From: Sphingomonas sp. H160509
Lineage (GTDB): Bacteria > Pseudomonadota > Alphaproteobacteria > Sphingomonadales > Sphingomonadaceae
NCBI RefSeq assembly: GCF_024124765.2
Contig: NZ_JAMXSR020000002.1
Span: 1,635,001 to 1,699,000, forward strand
Length of the DNA stretch: 64,000 nucleotides
Reading direction: 5' to 3'
The notes beneath the pieces were generated by a model. That model was not told the DNA's origin. It saw only the letters and a list, made by a program, of their open reading frames with translations, and searched no databases. Both the position numbers and the translations under genes were made by a program. Below are positions 39,152 through 48,932 of the stretch, in pieces (the first letter of the stretch is position 1; the number at the start of each line of letters is the position of its first letter).

Positions 39152-41398
39152 TCACCCCTCGATCTTCGAGAAATCTGCGACGTTGTGCACTGCGGCGCGG
39201 ACTCGCTCAAGTAGCGCGAGACGAGCGGATCGCTTGGCGGGGTCGGAATCGTTGACGATAACGCTATCAAAGAATGCGTCGATCGGCGCGCGCAAAGACG
39301 CGAGTGCGGCCATGGCGGCGGCGAAGTCTTCGCGTTCGATCGCGGCCGTTGCGCGGGGTTCGGCGGAGTCGAGCGCGGTCATCAGCGCAGTCTCTGCCGG
39401 TTCGGGGGGTGTAGGACAGCACCTTCTCGCTCTCCCCCGGGGAGAGGGGCTGTTCCGGGCGCTGCACTGCTTGGCAGCCCCTCACCCCTACCCTCTCCCC
39501 CGGAGGGGAGAGGGAGCAGAAGGCGCTTCCTTCTTCAAAATATTGGCGGCGCGCTTGTAGCCGGCGAGCAGGTTCGCGCCGTCCTCGGTGGTCACGAACG
39601 CCTGGAGCGCATGGACGCGCGCAAGCAGGCGGACGAGATCGTCCTCGCCGCCGAGCGCGAACACCGCGTCGATCAGGTCGTGCCGGACGCCGGCTTCGCG
39701 TTGCTGGACTTTCAGGCGGTCGGCGAAGAACGTAATCAGGTTCTGCCGTGCGGTTGTCCGCTCGATAGTCCCCATAACTGTTCGCGACGCTCGAAATGCT
39801 GCCGAAAGCGGCAAACGTATTTTCGCTTCGATCAGAGTTGCGATGACGCCGAGAGCCGCTCGACGCAACGCAAATGGGTCTTTGGAACCAGTCGGGGCCA
39901 TGTCGACGGCAAAAGAATTCGATCAACGTATCCAGTTTGTCCGCCAAGCTTACGGCCACCGTTACCGGGTCGGTGGGGACGTCGTCGCCTTGGCCGACCG
40001 GCTTGTAGTGGTCGCGGATGGCGGTGGCGACTGCGGGGTGCTCGCCCTGCGCGGCGGCGTAGTAGCCGCCCATCAGGCCTTGCAGTTCGGGGAACTCGCC
40101 GACCATGCCGGTGACGAGGTCTGCCTTTGCGAGGCGGGCTGCGCGGTCTGCGAGGTCGGCCAACTGCTCCCTCTCCCCCTGCGGGGGAGAGGGTTGGGGT
40201 GAGGGGGCTGTTCCGGGGGTGGCGCTGCTTGGCAGCCCCTCACCCCGGCCCTCTCCCCGGGGGGGAGAGGGAGCAGAAGTGACGATGCCCTCTTCTACCA
40301 GCCAGCGGGCGAGCTTCGCGACGCGGTCGACCTTGTCGGCTACCGTGCCGAGCTTTTCGTGGAAGACGATCTTCGACAGCTTGTCCGCCTGCTCTTCGAG
40401 CGGGACCTTCAAGTCGGTGTCGTAGAAGAACTTCGCGTCCGACAGGCGCGCGGCGAGCACCTTGCGGTTGCCCTCGACGATCTTCGCGCCGCCGTCGTGC
40501 GCGGCGATGTTAGCGGTACAGACGAATGCGTTCGCCAGTTTTCCGTCGGCGCTGCGGCAGACGAAATATTTCTGGTTCACGCGTGCCGTGAGCTGGATCA
40601 CCTCGGGCGGTACGTCGAGAAACGCGGAGTCGAACTGGCCTAGCAGGGGAATCGGCCATTCCGTCAGCCCGGCATTCTCCGCGACGAGGCCCTCGTCCTC
40701 GATCAGTTCGAGACCGGCCTGCATCGCGGCTTCGCGGGCGTGGTCGCGGATCAGCGTGGCGCGTTCGTCGTGGTCGACGATGACGTGGCAGGCGCGCAGC
40801 TTCTCGACATAGTCGTGCGCGCCGCCGATCGTGATCTGGTACGGGTGGTGAAAGCGGTGGCCGAGCGTCGCGGCGCCGCTGGCGATCCCGGCGATCTCGA
40901 ACGGCACGATCTCTTCGCCGAGCAACGCGACGATGCCTTGCAGCGGGCGGACCCAGCGGAGCGACTCGGTGCTGGCGGAGGCGTCGCCCCAGCGCATCGA
41001 CTTCGGCCACGGGAACGCGCGGACGATCGCGGGGATCGCCTCTGCGAGCACGGCGGCGGTGGCGCGGCCGGGCTTTTCGGTGACTGCGAACAGCGTGCCG
41101 TTGCGGTCGACGAGTTGCTCGCGCGTGAGGCCGGTCTTGCGGAGGAAGCCTTCGAGCGCCTGCGGGGGGCGGAGGTCTTGGGACCCTTGGTTTCCTCGGA
41201 GACGGCGGCGGTCTCCAGCGGCAGGTCGCGCGCGATCAGCGTCAGGCGGCGCGGTGTCGCGTAGGTGACGATGTCGCTGGTGGCGATGCCGGCCTTGGCG
41301 AGCTCGGCGGTGAACAGCCTGGCGAGGTCTTCACGCGCCTTGGACTGCATCCGGGCGGGAATTTCTTCGGAGCGGAGTTCTAGGAGGAAGTCGGTCAT
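39152..41398 (-). CDS. glyS: Glycyl-tRNA synthetase beta subunit, with two repeat insertions and four run-length errors
   Basis: Tetrameric glycyl-tRNA synthetase beta subunit, about 748 residues corrected. N-terminus [20 protein letters not shown], then [40 protein letters not shown] and [20 protein letters not shown], with the anticodon-binding end domain ([20 protein letters not shown]). Runs to change: GGGGGG 41164-41169 (+1), AAAA 39911-39914 (-1), a run within 39498-39520 (+1) and GGGGGG 39404-39409 (-1). Two copies of one G+C palindromic repeat (40165-40279 and 39428-39521) lie inside the coding sequence and add about 38 and 30 residues rich in Pro, Gly and Glu. Family proteins are usually near 690 residues, so the extra length fits. 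Confidence 0.9.
39428..39521. repeat. Palindromic repeat, family A, inside glyS (copy 2)
   Basis: Shares with 40165-40279 the core CTGTTCCGGG ... TGCTTGGCAGCCCCTCACCC ... CCCTCTCCCC and the end GGGGAGAGGGAGCAGAAG. The left arm is shorter than in the other copy. It falls between the AANILKKE and [10 protein letters not shown] segments of GlyS. Confidence 0.85.
40165..40279. repeat. Palindromic repeat, family A, inside glyS (copy 1)
   Basis: 115 bp bounded by inverted CTCCCTCTCCCC ... GGGGAGAGGGAG arms, with internal CTGTTCCGGG, GCTTGGCAGCCCCTCACCCC. The GlyS frame runs straight through it, adding [20 protein letters not shown] and then [18 protein letters not shown], residues with no place in the usual alignment before [13 protein letters not shown]. 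Confidence 0.9.
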
Positions 41399-41408
41399 GG
41401 GACTCTCA

Positions 41409-41538
41409 AATCCTCCCCGGCACGGGGAGGGGGGACCGTCCAAAGGACGGTGGAGGGGGCAGGCCGCGAACGGAGCGTATGTGGCACGCCCCCTCCACCA
41501 TGCTGCGCATGGTCCCCCTCCCCGTTCCGGGGGAGGAA
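41409..41538. repeat. G+C-rich palindromic repeat between glyS and glyQ
   Basis: Inverted ends TCCTCCCCGGCACGGGGAGGGGG ... (split) CCCCCTCCCCGTTCCGGGGGAGGA enclose shorter complementary blocks GACGGTGGAGGGGGC and GCCCCCTCCACCATGC. It fills the 155-bp gap and can fold into one long imperfect hairpin. Confidence 0.75.
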
Positions 41539-41553
41539 TGGCGATAGCGCGCA

Positions 41554-42433
41554 TCATGCCGCCCATCCGTGCTTGTCCATCCAGGCGGCGCAGGCGCCTT
41601 TCGCGAGGTCTCGGACGCGGCCCATATAGGCTTGGCGTTCGGCTACGGAGATTACGCCGCGGGCTTGCAACAGGTTGAAGATGTGGCTGGCTTTGATCGC
41701 CTGCTCGTAGGCCGGGATCGGGAGTTTGGCGGACAGGCTGTTCTCGCATTCGGCGACGTGCTTGCGGAACTGGTCGAAGAGCGAGTCCGTGTCGGCGATC
41801 TCGAAGTTCCACTTCGACATCTCCTGCTCGTTCTCCAGGAAGACGTCGCCGTAGGTCACGCCGGCGTCGTTGAACGCCAGGTCGTAGACCGAGTCCTTGT
41901 CCTGGATGTACATCGCGAGGCGCTCCAACCCGTAGGTGAGTTCGCCGGCGACGGGCTTCATGTCGAAGCCGCCCATCTGCTGGAAATAGGTGAACTGCGT
42001 CACCTCCATGCCGTCGCACCAGACCTCCCAGCCGAGACCCCAGGCGCCGAGCGTGGGGCTTTCCCAGTCGTCCTCGACGAAGCGGATGTCGTGCTTCAGC
42101 ATGTCGATGCCGATCGCCGCGAGGCTGCCGAGGTAGAGTTCCTGGAGGTTGGCGGGGCTCGGCTTCAGGATGACCTGATACTGGTAGTAATGCTGGAGCC
42201 GGTTGGGGTTCTCGCCGTAGCGACCGTCGGTCGGGCGGCGGCAGGGGCTGCACGAACGCGGCGTTCCACGGCTTCGGCCCGAGCGCGCGGAGCGTCGTGG
42301 CGGTGTGGAAGGTGCCCGCGCCCATTTCCATGTCGTAGGGCTGCAGGATCAGGCATCCGTGTTCGCTCCAGTAATCGTGGAGCGTGAGGATCATGCGCTG
42401 GAAGCTAAGAGGCTTTGTCACGGATTGGGTCAC
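41554..42433 (-). CDS. glyQ: Glycyl-tRNA synthetase alpha subunit; one extra base at 42244-42247
   Basis: Catalytic alpha subunit of the alpha2beta2 glycyl-tRNA synthetase, about 292 residues. It begins [21 protein letters not shown] and includes [20 protein letters not shown], then (after removing one G from 42244-42247) [40 protein letters not shown] and [16 protein letters not shown], the class II active-site segments. The first start is GTG at 42433; a second GTG at 42421 (giving MTKPLSF) agrees better with other GlyQ proteins. It precedes glyS on the same strand with a repeat in the gap. Confidence 0.93.
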
Positions 42434-42495
42434 GCGCGGGCTTTGGCGGATGGGGGTGCGGGAGGCAAGTGGTGCGTTAAGCTGCGGCGTCCTAC

Positions 42496-43450
42496 ATGGG
42501 CTGCACCAACGATAAGGATGCCGTCACCTTGAAGCTGTTTTCGAAGATCGTTTCGTTCCGATCCGCGCTGTCCGCCATCGCCATGGCGTTCGCTTTGCCC
42601 GCCTGTGCGCAGGTCGCGCCGAAGCCTGTGCAAGCCGCGAACGATGCCGATCCGGCCTTATGGGTGGTGAAGGACAAGGACACGACGATCTACCTGTTCG
42701 GGACGATCCATGTGTTGAAGCCCGGCATGACGTGGTTCGACGAGGCGGTGAAGACCGCGTTCGATCGCTCGAACCAGGTGGTGCTGGAACTGGTGATGCC
42801 GGACCCTGCGAAGATGCAGTCGCTGGTAATGGCGACCGGCGTGTCGAAGGACGGCCCGACGCTGACCGAGCAACTGCCCGCGGACAAGCGTGCGGCGTAT
42901 GCGAAGGCGGTGACCGACCTTGGCTTGCCGGCGAATGCGTTCGATCGGTTCAAGCCTTGGCTGGCGGCGACCAACCTGTCGATCGCTCCGCTGTCGAAGC
43001 TTGGGTACGACTCGGCGAACGGGCCGGAGCAGGTGATTACCGCGGCGGCGAAGGCTGCGGGGAAGCCGGTGATCGGGCTTGAGACGGCGGAGCAGCAGCT
43101 GGGGTATTTCGGGGGGGCTGTCGCAGACGGCGCAGATCCAGTTTCTGGGGAGCACGATCGACGAGTTGCCTAAGCTCGAGAGCACGATGGCGACTATGGT
43201 GGACGAGTGGGCGAAGGGGGATCCTGAGGCTTTGGCGCGCGAGATGAACGATAGTTTGAAGGACTCGCCCGAGGTAGCGAAGGTGTTGCTGGTGGACCGC
43301 AATGCGCGGTGGGCGGAGTGGGTGAAGACTCGACTCGGGACGCCGGGGACTGTGTTCGTCGCGGTCGGTGCTGGGCACCTCGCGGGTAAGGATAGTGTGC
43401 AGGCACAGTTGGCTAAGCTTGGGGTGAAGGCCGAGCGGGTCAAGTATTGA
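42496..43450 (+). CDS. TraB/GumN-family protein; one extra G at 43111-43117
   Basis: Exported protein of the TraB/GumN family, about 317 residues. A signal-like N-terminus ends [13 protein letters not shown] (about residue 40; the Cys may form a lipobox-like site). The family motifs are [20 protein letters not shown] (about residue 68, the GTIH/H motif) and the C-terminal [19 protein letters not shown] (GAGHL), a pair of His-containing motifs thought to bind metal in putative metallopeptidases. Removing one G at 43111-43117 joins the halves ([15 protein letters not shown]). It is divergent from glyQ, with 62 bp between starts. The in vivo substrate is unknown. Confidence 0.85.
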
Positions 43451-43458
43451 GGCGCCGA

Positions 43459-43611
43459 GTCCCTCTCCCCCTCGGGGAGAGGAGGGGGAGGAGCCCTTGC
43501 GACGGAAGGGTGAGGGGGAGTTGGGATAATCGCGCCGAGCCTCACCGCCCCTCACCCTCCCACGTGCAAGCGCACGCGGGCCCCTCCCTCTCCCCGGGGG
43601 GCGAGGGTTCA
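43459..43611. repeat. G+C-rich palindromic repeats between TraB-type gene and rplY
   Basis: Blocks CCCTCTCCCCCTCGGGGAGAGG, CCCTTGCGACGGAAGGGTGAGGGG, CCCCTCACCCTCCC and CCTCCCTCTCCCCGGGG form an imperfect long palindrome. It covers most of the 271-bp gap; the last 110 bp carry the rplY leader. Confidence 0.7.
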
Positions 43612-43721
43612 GGTTTAGTTGATTAAATCCCCCACTTCCGCTATGCGCCCGCGCTTCCGGTCCATGGTCATCCCTGGAGGCGTGGGCGGGAAGGACAACA
43701 AACGAGTTTCGGAGAATACAG

Positions 43722-44420
43722 ATGAGCGACCAGTTGACGCTCGCAGCCGAGACGCGTGACCGGGTTGGCAAGGGAGCCTCCCGGGCGCTGCGTCGTGATG
43801 GCCGCGTGCCTGCCGTGATCTACGGCCTGAACCAGGAACCAACCTCGGTTCACCTCGAGGAAAAGGCGCTGATGAAGGCGCTGATGACCGGCCACTTCAT
43901 GAATTCCGTCGTGATGGTCAACGGCGTGCGCACGCTGCCGAAGGACGTGTCGTTCCACCCGGTTTCGGATCGCCCGATCCACGTCGACTTCCTGCGCATC
44001 GGCGAGCATTCGACCGTCACCGTCGCGGTGCCGATCGCGTTCACCGACGAGGACGACGCACCGGGCATCAAGAAGGGCAAGGGCGTCCTCAACATCACGC
44101 GCCACGAGATCGAGCTGGTCGTCGACGCTTCGGACATCCCGAGCGAGATCGTGATTTCGCTCGCCGGTCTGGAGATCGGTGATTCGATCCACATCAGCGA
44201 CGTGAAGCTGCCCAAGGGCGCGACGCCCGCGATCGACGACCGCGACTTCGCGATCGCCACGATCGTGCCGCCGACCGTGCCGACCGTCGAGGACGAAGAG
44301 CTCGAGGCTGAAGTCGCCGAAGCACAGGCTGCCGAGGCTGCTTCGGACGAAGAGCCGGTCGTTGAGCCTAACGACGATGACAACGACGACGACAAGATCA
44401 CGCCGCAGAAGAAGGACTGA
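43722..44420 (+). CDS. rplY: 50S ribosomal protein L25/general stress protein Ctc
   Basis: Binds 5S rRNA in the large ribosomal subunit. The intact 232-residue frame is the long (CTC/TL5-like) form: an L25 domain (residues 5-92; [40 protein letters not shown]) and a C-terminal TL5 beta domain (about 100-190; [20 protein letters not shown]). A long acidic tail ([20 protein letters not shown], then NDDDNDDD) ends in KITPQKKD. It has a good ribosome binding site (CGGAG) and a strong hairpin terminator after it. In many alphaproteobacteria it is followed by pth, as here. Confidence 0.95.
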   Translation: MSDQLTLAAETRDRVGKGASRALRRDGRVPAVIYGLNQEPTSVHLEEKALMKALMTGHFMNSVVMVNGVRTLPKDVSFHPVSDRPIHVDFLRIGEHSTVTVAVPIAFTDEDDAPGIKKGKGVLNITRHEIELVVDASDIPSEIVISLAGLEIGDSIHISDVKLPKGATPAIDDRDFAIATIVPPTVPTVEDEELEAEVAEAQAAEAASDEEPVVEPNDDDNDDDKITPQKKD

Positions 44421-44452
44421 GGGTTCAGCCCTTCGTCTTAGGATGATCTGGC

Positions 44453-44485
44453 GGGCGGGAAAGCTAGGGCTTTCCCGCCCGTTTT
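44453..44485 (+). terminator. Rho-independent terminator after rplY
   Basis: GGCGGGCGGGAAAGC TAG GGCTTTCCCGCCC followed by GTTTTCG gives a strong hairpin with a short T tract, 33 bp after the rplY stop. Confidence 0.85.
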
Positions 44486-44493
44486 CGTACTAC

Positions 44494-44590
44494 CGTCATG
44501 CCGGGCTTGTTCCGGCATCCACCCGTCCGCAAACTCGACAGAGCTGAGCGTGCGGAACGGTGGGCCCCGGCCTCCGCCGGGGTGACGGAC
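44494..44590. repeat. Interspersed repeat between rplY and pth
   Basis: Begins CGTCATGCCGGGCTTGTTCC and ends GGGCCCCGGCCTCCGCCGGG GTGACGGAC. The ends pair imperfectly (GTCATGCCGG ... CCGGGGTGAC). The CCCCGGCCTCCGCCGGGG block also occurs at 45815-45926 and 60886-60994. Confidence 0.7.
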
Positions 44591-44612
44591 ATGTTTATGA
44601 CTGGGAATTGAG

Positions 44613-45183
44613 ATGCAGATCTGGGCGGGACTCGGCAATCCGGGGGCGCAATATGCGATGCACCGGCACAATGTCGGGTTCATGGTCGCCGACGCGATCG
44701 CCGAGGTGCACGGCTTCGGCGCGGTGAAGAAGCAGTTCCAGGGCTGGACCCAGGAGGGGGCGGATCGGCTCCGAGCGAATCCTGCTGCTGAAGCCCGCGA
44801 CCTTCATGAACGAGAGCGGGCGCGCGATCGGCGAGGCGTTGCGCTTCTACAAGCTCGACGTCGAGGCGCTGACGGTGTTCCACGACGAACTCGACATCGC
44901 GCCGTTCCGCGTGAAGGTGAAGACCGGCGGCGGGACTGCGGGGCATAACGGGCTGCGCTCGACCGACCAGCATCTGGGGCCGGAGTTTCGGCGCGTGCGG
45001 CTGGGGATCGGGCATCCGGGGCACAAGGATCGCGTGACCAGCTATGTGCTCGGCAATTATGCGAAGGCCGAGATCGAGCCGTTGAGCGACATGCTCGGCG
45101 CAGTCGCGGCGGAGGCCAAGTGGCTGGCGGAAGGTGACGACGTCCGCTTCATGAACGATGTCGCGTTGAGGATGCAGCCATGA
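44613..45183 (+). CDS. pth: Peptidyl-tRNA hydrolase; one extra G at 44756-44760
   Basis: Releases tRNA from peptidyl-tRNA lost by ribosomes. About 189 residues. The family motifs WAGLGNPGAQYAMHRHNVGF (Asn and catalytic His near residue 20), LLLKPATFMNESGRAI and FHDELDIAPFRVKVKTGGGT (catalytic Asp), AGHNGLRS and RLGIGHPG are all present. The two frames join when the GGGGG at 44756-44760 loses one base (QEGRIGSERILLLKP). The stop overlaps the next ATG by 4 bp. This is normally an essential gene, so the break is not likely to be real. Confidence 0.95.
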
Positions 45184-45786
45184 CCACCCGCTCTTTGTTT
45201 GCCACGCGGTTCTACGAGGCCGATCTCGGCGACGCCGATCTGGTCGAGGAACTCGAGGATGCCGCGCTCGAACTGGCGAAGGCCGATCGCGCGGGTGTCG
45301 CCTGGTCGAAGGCGCATGGGTATCGCGGGTATACGTCGTATGCGTCGCTGAACGACCTGCCGCTGCGCGATCCGCGGTTCGGGGATCTGGTGCGGTTGCT
45401 AAACAAGCATGTCGCGCAGTTCGCGAAGGACTGTGCGTTCGATCTGGGCGGGCGGAAGTTGAAGCTGGATAGCCTTTGGGTGAACGTACTGAAGCCTGGG
45501 GGCGCGCATTCGGGGCATATCCATCCGCATAGCGTCGTGTCGGGGACGATGTACGTGGCGATTCCGGAAGGGGCCGGCGCGCTGAAGCTGGAGGATCCGC
45601 GGCTGCCGATGATGATGGCGGCGCCGACGCGGCTGGAGGATGCGGCGGAGGATCTGCGGACGTTCGTTTATGCCGAGCCTAAGCCGGGGGAGTGTTTTTC
45701 TGTGGGAGAGCTGGTTGCGGCATGAGGTCGTGCCGAATGCCGCCAAGGGCGAGCGGATCAGTATCAGTTTTAACTATCGGTGGTGA
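45180..45786 (+). CDS. Putative 2-oxoglutarate/Fe(II) oxygenase (TIGR02466-like); one extra T at 45695-45699
   Basis: A protein of about 201 residues resembling the TIGR02466 family of putative 2OG-Fe(II) oxygenases. The double-stranded beta-helix core reads LDSLWVNVLKPGGAHSGHIH, PHSVVSGTMYVAIPEGAGAL, in which HIHPHS supplies a candidate His metal ligand. With one T removed at 45695-45699 the end reads CFLWESWLRHEVVPNAAKGE and RISISFNYRW, where the Trp-Leu-Arg-His segment holds the second His and RISISFN is the usual closing strand. ATG overlaps the pth stop by 4 bp. The substrate is unknown. Confidence 0.8.
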
Positions 45787-45814
45787 GGTAGAGCGCAGTC
45801 CGGTGCGGTAGATG

Positions 45815-45926
45815 GCCCCACCCCGGCGGAGGCCGGGGCCCAGTTGGGAAACGTCGCTAACGAAGGACTGCCCTTCATGACACTGGCCTTCCCACCTGGG
45901 CCCCGGCCTGCGCCGGGGTGGTAGTG
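45815..45926. repeat. Interspersed repeat, family B (copy 1)
   Basis: CCCCACCCCGGCGGAGGCCGGGGCCCAGTTGGG at one end and CCCACCTGGGCCCCGGCCTGCGCCGGGGTGG at the other are inverted (each given partly, about 30 bp). Between them AACG-CGCTAACGAAGG occurs, as in the copy at 60886-60994. It lies in the gap between two converging genes. Confidence 0.8.
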
Positions 45927-46018
45927 TTTGGGGAAGCGTTCGGCACTTCTTACCCCCTCCCCTTCAGGGGGAGGGAGTTTGGGGCGGCACACTCAGCTGG
46001 CACCGCCCCCCTGCCAAA

Positions 46019-47083
46019 TTACGCCGTCTTCATCGACGCCATGTCGATGACGAAGCGGTATTTCACATCGCTCTTCACCATGCGCTGATACGAGGGTTCG
46101 ATCTCGTCCATGCGGATCATCTCGATGTCCGACACCAGCCCGTGCTCGTTGCAGAAATCGAGCATCTCCTGCGTCTCGGCGATGCCGCCGATCAGCGAGC
46201 CGGCGATCGCGCGGCGTTTGAAGATCAGGTTGCCGACCGAGGGCGACGGATGCGCATGCTCGGGGACACCGACCAGCGTCATCGTGCCGTCGCGCTTGAG
46301 CAACGCGGTGAACGTGTCGAGGTTGTGGCTCGCCGCGACGGTGTTCAGGATGAAGTCGAAGCTGTTGGCGTGTTCGGCCATCGCGGCCTCGTCCTTCGAG
46401 ACGATCAGGTCCTTCGCGCCGAGACGCTTGGCATCGTCGCGCTTGTTCGGCGAGGTCGAGAAGACATAGACCTCGGCACCCATCGCATTGGCGATCTTGA
46501 CGCCCATGTGGCCGAGACCGCCGAGACCGACGATGCCGACCTTCTGGCCGGGGCCGACCTTCCAGTGCTTGAGCGGCGAGTACGTCGTGATGCCGGCGCA
46601 GAGCAACGGCGCGACCGCAGCGAGGTCAGCCTCGGGATGCGAGACCTTCAGCACGAAGCCTTCGTCGACGACGATCTTGTCCGAATAGCCGCCGAAGGTG
46701 TGGCCGCCGAGCACGGGATCGGGGCCGTTATAGGTGCCGACGAAGCCGGTCGTCTCGCAATATTGCTCCTCGCCGTCCTTGCACGACGGGCATTCGCCGC
46801 AGCTGTCGACCATGCAGCCGACACCTACGACGTCGCCGACCTTGAACTTGGTGACGTCGCTGCCGACGGCGGTGACGTGGCCGACGATCTCGTGGCCGGG
46901 GACGCAGGGGTAAAGCGTGCCTTCCCACTCGCCCTTGGCGGTGTGGAGGTCGGAATGACAGACGCCGCAGAACGCGATGTCGATCGCGACGTCGGTCTTG
47001 CCGGGCTCGCGGCGCTCGAACGAGAACGGTGCGAGTGGGGTTTCGGGGGATTGCGCGGCGTAGCCGTTGGCGGTCGTGGTCAT
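46019..47083 (-). CDS. Zinc-dependent NAD(P) alcohol dehydrogenase (YahK/cinnamyl-type)
   Basis: Medium-chain Zn alcohol/aldehyde oxidoreductase, intact at 354 residues. The catalytic Zn site is formed by FCGVCHSDLH (Cys and His, about residues 38-47) and CVPGHEIVGHV (Glu). The structural Zn site is CGECPSCKDGEEQYC, with four Cys (about 94-108). The coenzyme fold has GIVGLGGLGHMGVKIA (about 185-200), where the following FSTSPNKRDDA suggests NADP. Overall it fits the YahK-like group that reduces broad aldehydes. It stands alone between two repeat-bearing gaps. Confidence 0.9.
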   Translation of the reverse strand: MTTTANGYAAQSPETPLAPFSFERREPGKTDVAIDIAFCGVCHSDLHTAKGEWEGTLYPCVPGHEIVGHVTAVGSDVTKFKVGDVVGVGCMVDSCGECPSCKDGEEQYCETTGFVGTYNGPDPVLGGHTFGGYSDKIVVDEGFVLKVSHPEADLAAVAPLLCAGITTYSPLKHWKVGPGQKVGIVGLGGLGHMGVKIANAMGAEVYVFSTSPNKRDDAKRLGAKDLIVSKDEAAMAEHANSFDFILNTVAASHNLDTFTALLKRDGTMTLVGVPEHAHPSPSVGNLIFKRRAIAGSLIGGIAETQEMLDFCNEHGLVSDIEMIRMDEIEPSYQRMVKSDVKYRFVIDMASMKTA

Positions 47084-47411
47084 GTAGTTCCTGATCTATC
47101 TCAAGCTGGAGTCGGGATATAAGCGTCGCCCATATGATAACTACCGACCGGTATGATTATTTTGCTGCACTGCGGCAATCGAGTGGGTCGATCAGGGCTG
47201 CTCTCGCTGATCCTCCCCCGCCAGGGGGAGGTGGCGCGCAGCGACGGAGGGGGGAGGAACACGCGACATCGGTTGCGCTGGCCTCCCCCTCCGTCAGGCA
47301 AGTGCCTGTCACCTCCCCTTGCGGGGGAGGATCAAGGGAATGGCGTCCTTGCTGGCCTTCCGCACCGCCCTGCCCTAAAGCGCCCGCACATTCTTATACC
47401 AAGGGCATATC
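47084..47411. repeat. Intergenic region with G+C-rich palindromic repeat before ychF
   Basis: A 328-bp gap between divergent genes. 47207-47334 is an inverted repeat with ends GATCCTCCCCCGCCAGGGGG and CCCCTTGCGGGGGAGGATC; the inner blocks ACGGAGGGGGGAGG and CCTCCCCCTCCGTC also pair. The remaining ends, 47084-47206 and 47335-47411, should carry the promoters of the dehydrogenase and ychF genes. Confidence 0.7.
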
Positions 47412-48509
47412 ATGGGTTTTCGCTGCGGCATCGTGGGGCTGCCGAACGTCGGCAAGTCCACTCTCTTCAACGCGCTGACCGAGACGGCCGCGGCGCAGGC
47501 GGCGAACTATCCGTTCTGCACGATCGAGCCGAACGTCGGTAACGTCGGCGTGCCCGACAAGCGGCTCGACGCGCTCGCCAAGATTGCCGGATCGCAGAAG
47601 ATCATCGAGACCCAGCTCGGCTTCGTCGACATCGCCGGCCTCGTGCGCGGCGCGTCGAAGGGCGAAGGGCTCGGCAACCAGTTCCTCGGCAACATCCGCG
47701 AGGTCGACGCGATCGTCCACGTGCTGCGCTGTTTCGAGGACGGCGACGTGACGCATGTCGACAACAAGGTCGATCCGATCGCCGACGCCGAGACGGTCGA
47801 CACCGAGCTGATGCTGAGCGATCTCGAAAGCCTCGAGAAGCGCGTGCCGAACCTCGCCAAGAAGGGCATGCAGGGCGACAAGGAAGCCAAGATCGGCGCC
47901 GCCGTGCTCGGCCAGGCGCTCGAACTGCTCCGCGAAGGCAAGCCCGCGCGGCTGACCGTGCCGAAGGACGAGGACGAGGCGCGCGTGTTCGCGCAGGCGC
48001 AGTTGCTGACCGCGAAGCCTGTCCTGTACGTGTGCAACGTCGACGAGGGCGATGCGGCGAACGGCAATGCGCTGTCGGCGCGGGTGTTCGAGAAGGCCAA
48101 GGCCGAGGGCGCCGAGGCGGTCGTGGTGTCGGCGGCGATCGAGGCGGAAATCGCGACGATGCCCGCCGAGGATCGCGGCGAGTTCCTGGGCGAACTGGGG
48201 CTGGAGGAGACCGGCCTCGCGCGCGTCATCACCGCCGGGTACAAGCTGCTGCACCTGCTGACGTTCTTCACGGTCGGCCCGAAGGAAGCGCGCGCCTGGA
48301 CCGTCCACGAGGGCGCGACCGCACCACAGGCGGCCGGCGAGATCCATGGCGATTTCGAAAAGGGCTTCATCCGCGCCGAGACGATCGCGTTCGACGACTT
48401 CATCGCGCTGGGTGGCGAGTCGAAGGCGCGCGAGGCGGGCAAGCTGCGCGCGGAAGGCAAGGCGTACGTCGTGCACGACGGCGACGTGATGCACTTCCTG
48501 CATAGCTGA
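47412..48509 (+). CDS. ychF: Redox-regulated ATPase YchF (OLA1-type)
   Basis: Obg-related nucleotide hydrolase that prefers ATP and binds ribosomes. The intact frame gives 365 residues, the usual length. G1 is CGIVGLPNVGKSTLFNAL (residues 5-22), G3 is VDIAGLVRGASKGEGLGNQF, and the G4 region reads LYVCNVDEGD where GTP-specific proteins have NKxD, as expected in YchF. The C-terminal TGS domain (about 280-365) includes LLTFFTVGPKEARAWTVHEG and ends VVHDGDVMHFLHS. It stands alone. Confidence 0.95.
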   Translation: MGFRCGIVGLPNVGKSTLFNALTETAAAQAANYPFCTIEPNVGNVGVPDKRLDALAKIAGSQKIIETQLGFVDIAGLVRGASKGEGLGNQFLGNIREVDAIVHVLRCFEDGDVTHVDNKVDPIADAETVDTELMLSDLESLEKRVPNLAKKGMQGDKEAKIGAAVLGQALELLREGKPARLTVPKDEDEARVFAQAQLLTAKPVLYVCNVDEGDAANGNALSARVFEKAKAEGAEAVVVSAAIEAEIATMPAEDRGEFLGELGLEETGLARVITAGYKLLHLLTFFTVGPKEARAWTVHEGATAPQAAGEIHGDFEKGFIRAETIAFDDFIALGGESKAREAGKLRAEGKAYVVHDGDVMHFLHS

Positions 48510-48528
48510 CGAATTTGGCGGCGGCGGG

Positions 48529-48932
48529 TCAGCGATAGTTTTCGCAGGCTATCCCGTCGCCATCGCCGTCCATGCCGGCACGATAGCCTGGCTGGCCACG
48601 ATGTAGCGGTGCGGCCCCCCGCCGCCCGCACTTCGCGGCACCCGCGGTAGAATACCGAGCTTTCCGACTGGGAGCTGGTTGAAGGGGCGGGCCGGTGGCG
48701 ATGATCCAAAAGCCGGTCGAACGACGTTGTAGGGCTCGGCGTCTGCTACGCGTCGTGCAGGCGCGACGGCGTGCCGCCGCACCACCGGCGGCGCGGCAAT
48801 CACCATATCGGGGACCGCCTTGGTATCGACGATAGCCGGGGCAGGAATCGGCTGCGGCTCAGTGGCTTTCCAGACACCGGCAAACATCAATGTCGAGGCG
48901 ATCGCCGTGACCGCGATAAAGGAACGCTCCAT
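48529..48932 (-). CDS. Exported excalibur-domain protein; two extra bases
   Basis: After removing one base from GGGG at 48684-48687 and one from CCCCCC at 48615-48620, the product has about 133 residues. A membrane/signal segment (FIAVTAIASTLMFAGVWKA, residues 5-23) and a Pro/Ala/Val linker come first. The C-terminal 35 residues form an excalibur calcium-binding domain: FYRGCREVRAAGAAPLHRGQ followed by PGYRAGMDGDGDGIACENYR, with the DxDxDG loop and two Cys. As read, the frame misses this domain. It is probably periplasmic or surface-exposed, and its role is unknown. Confidence 0.8.
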
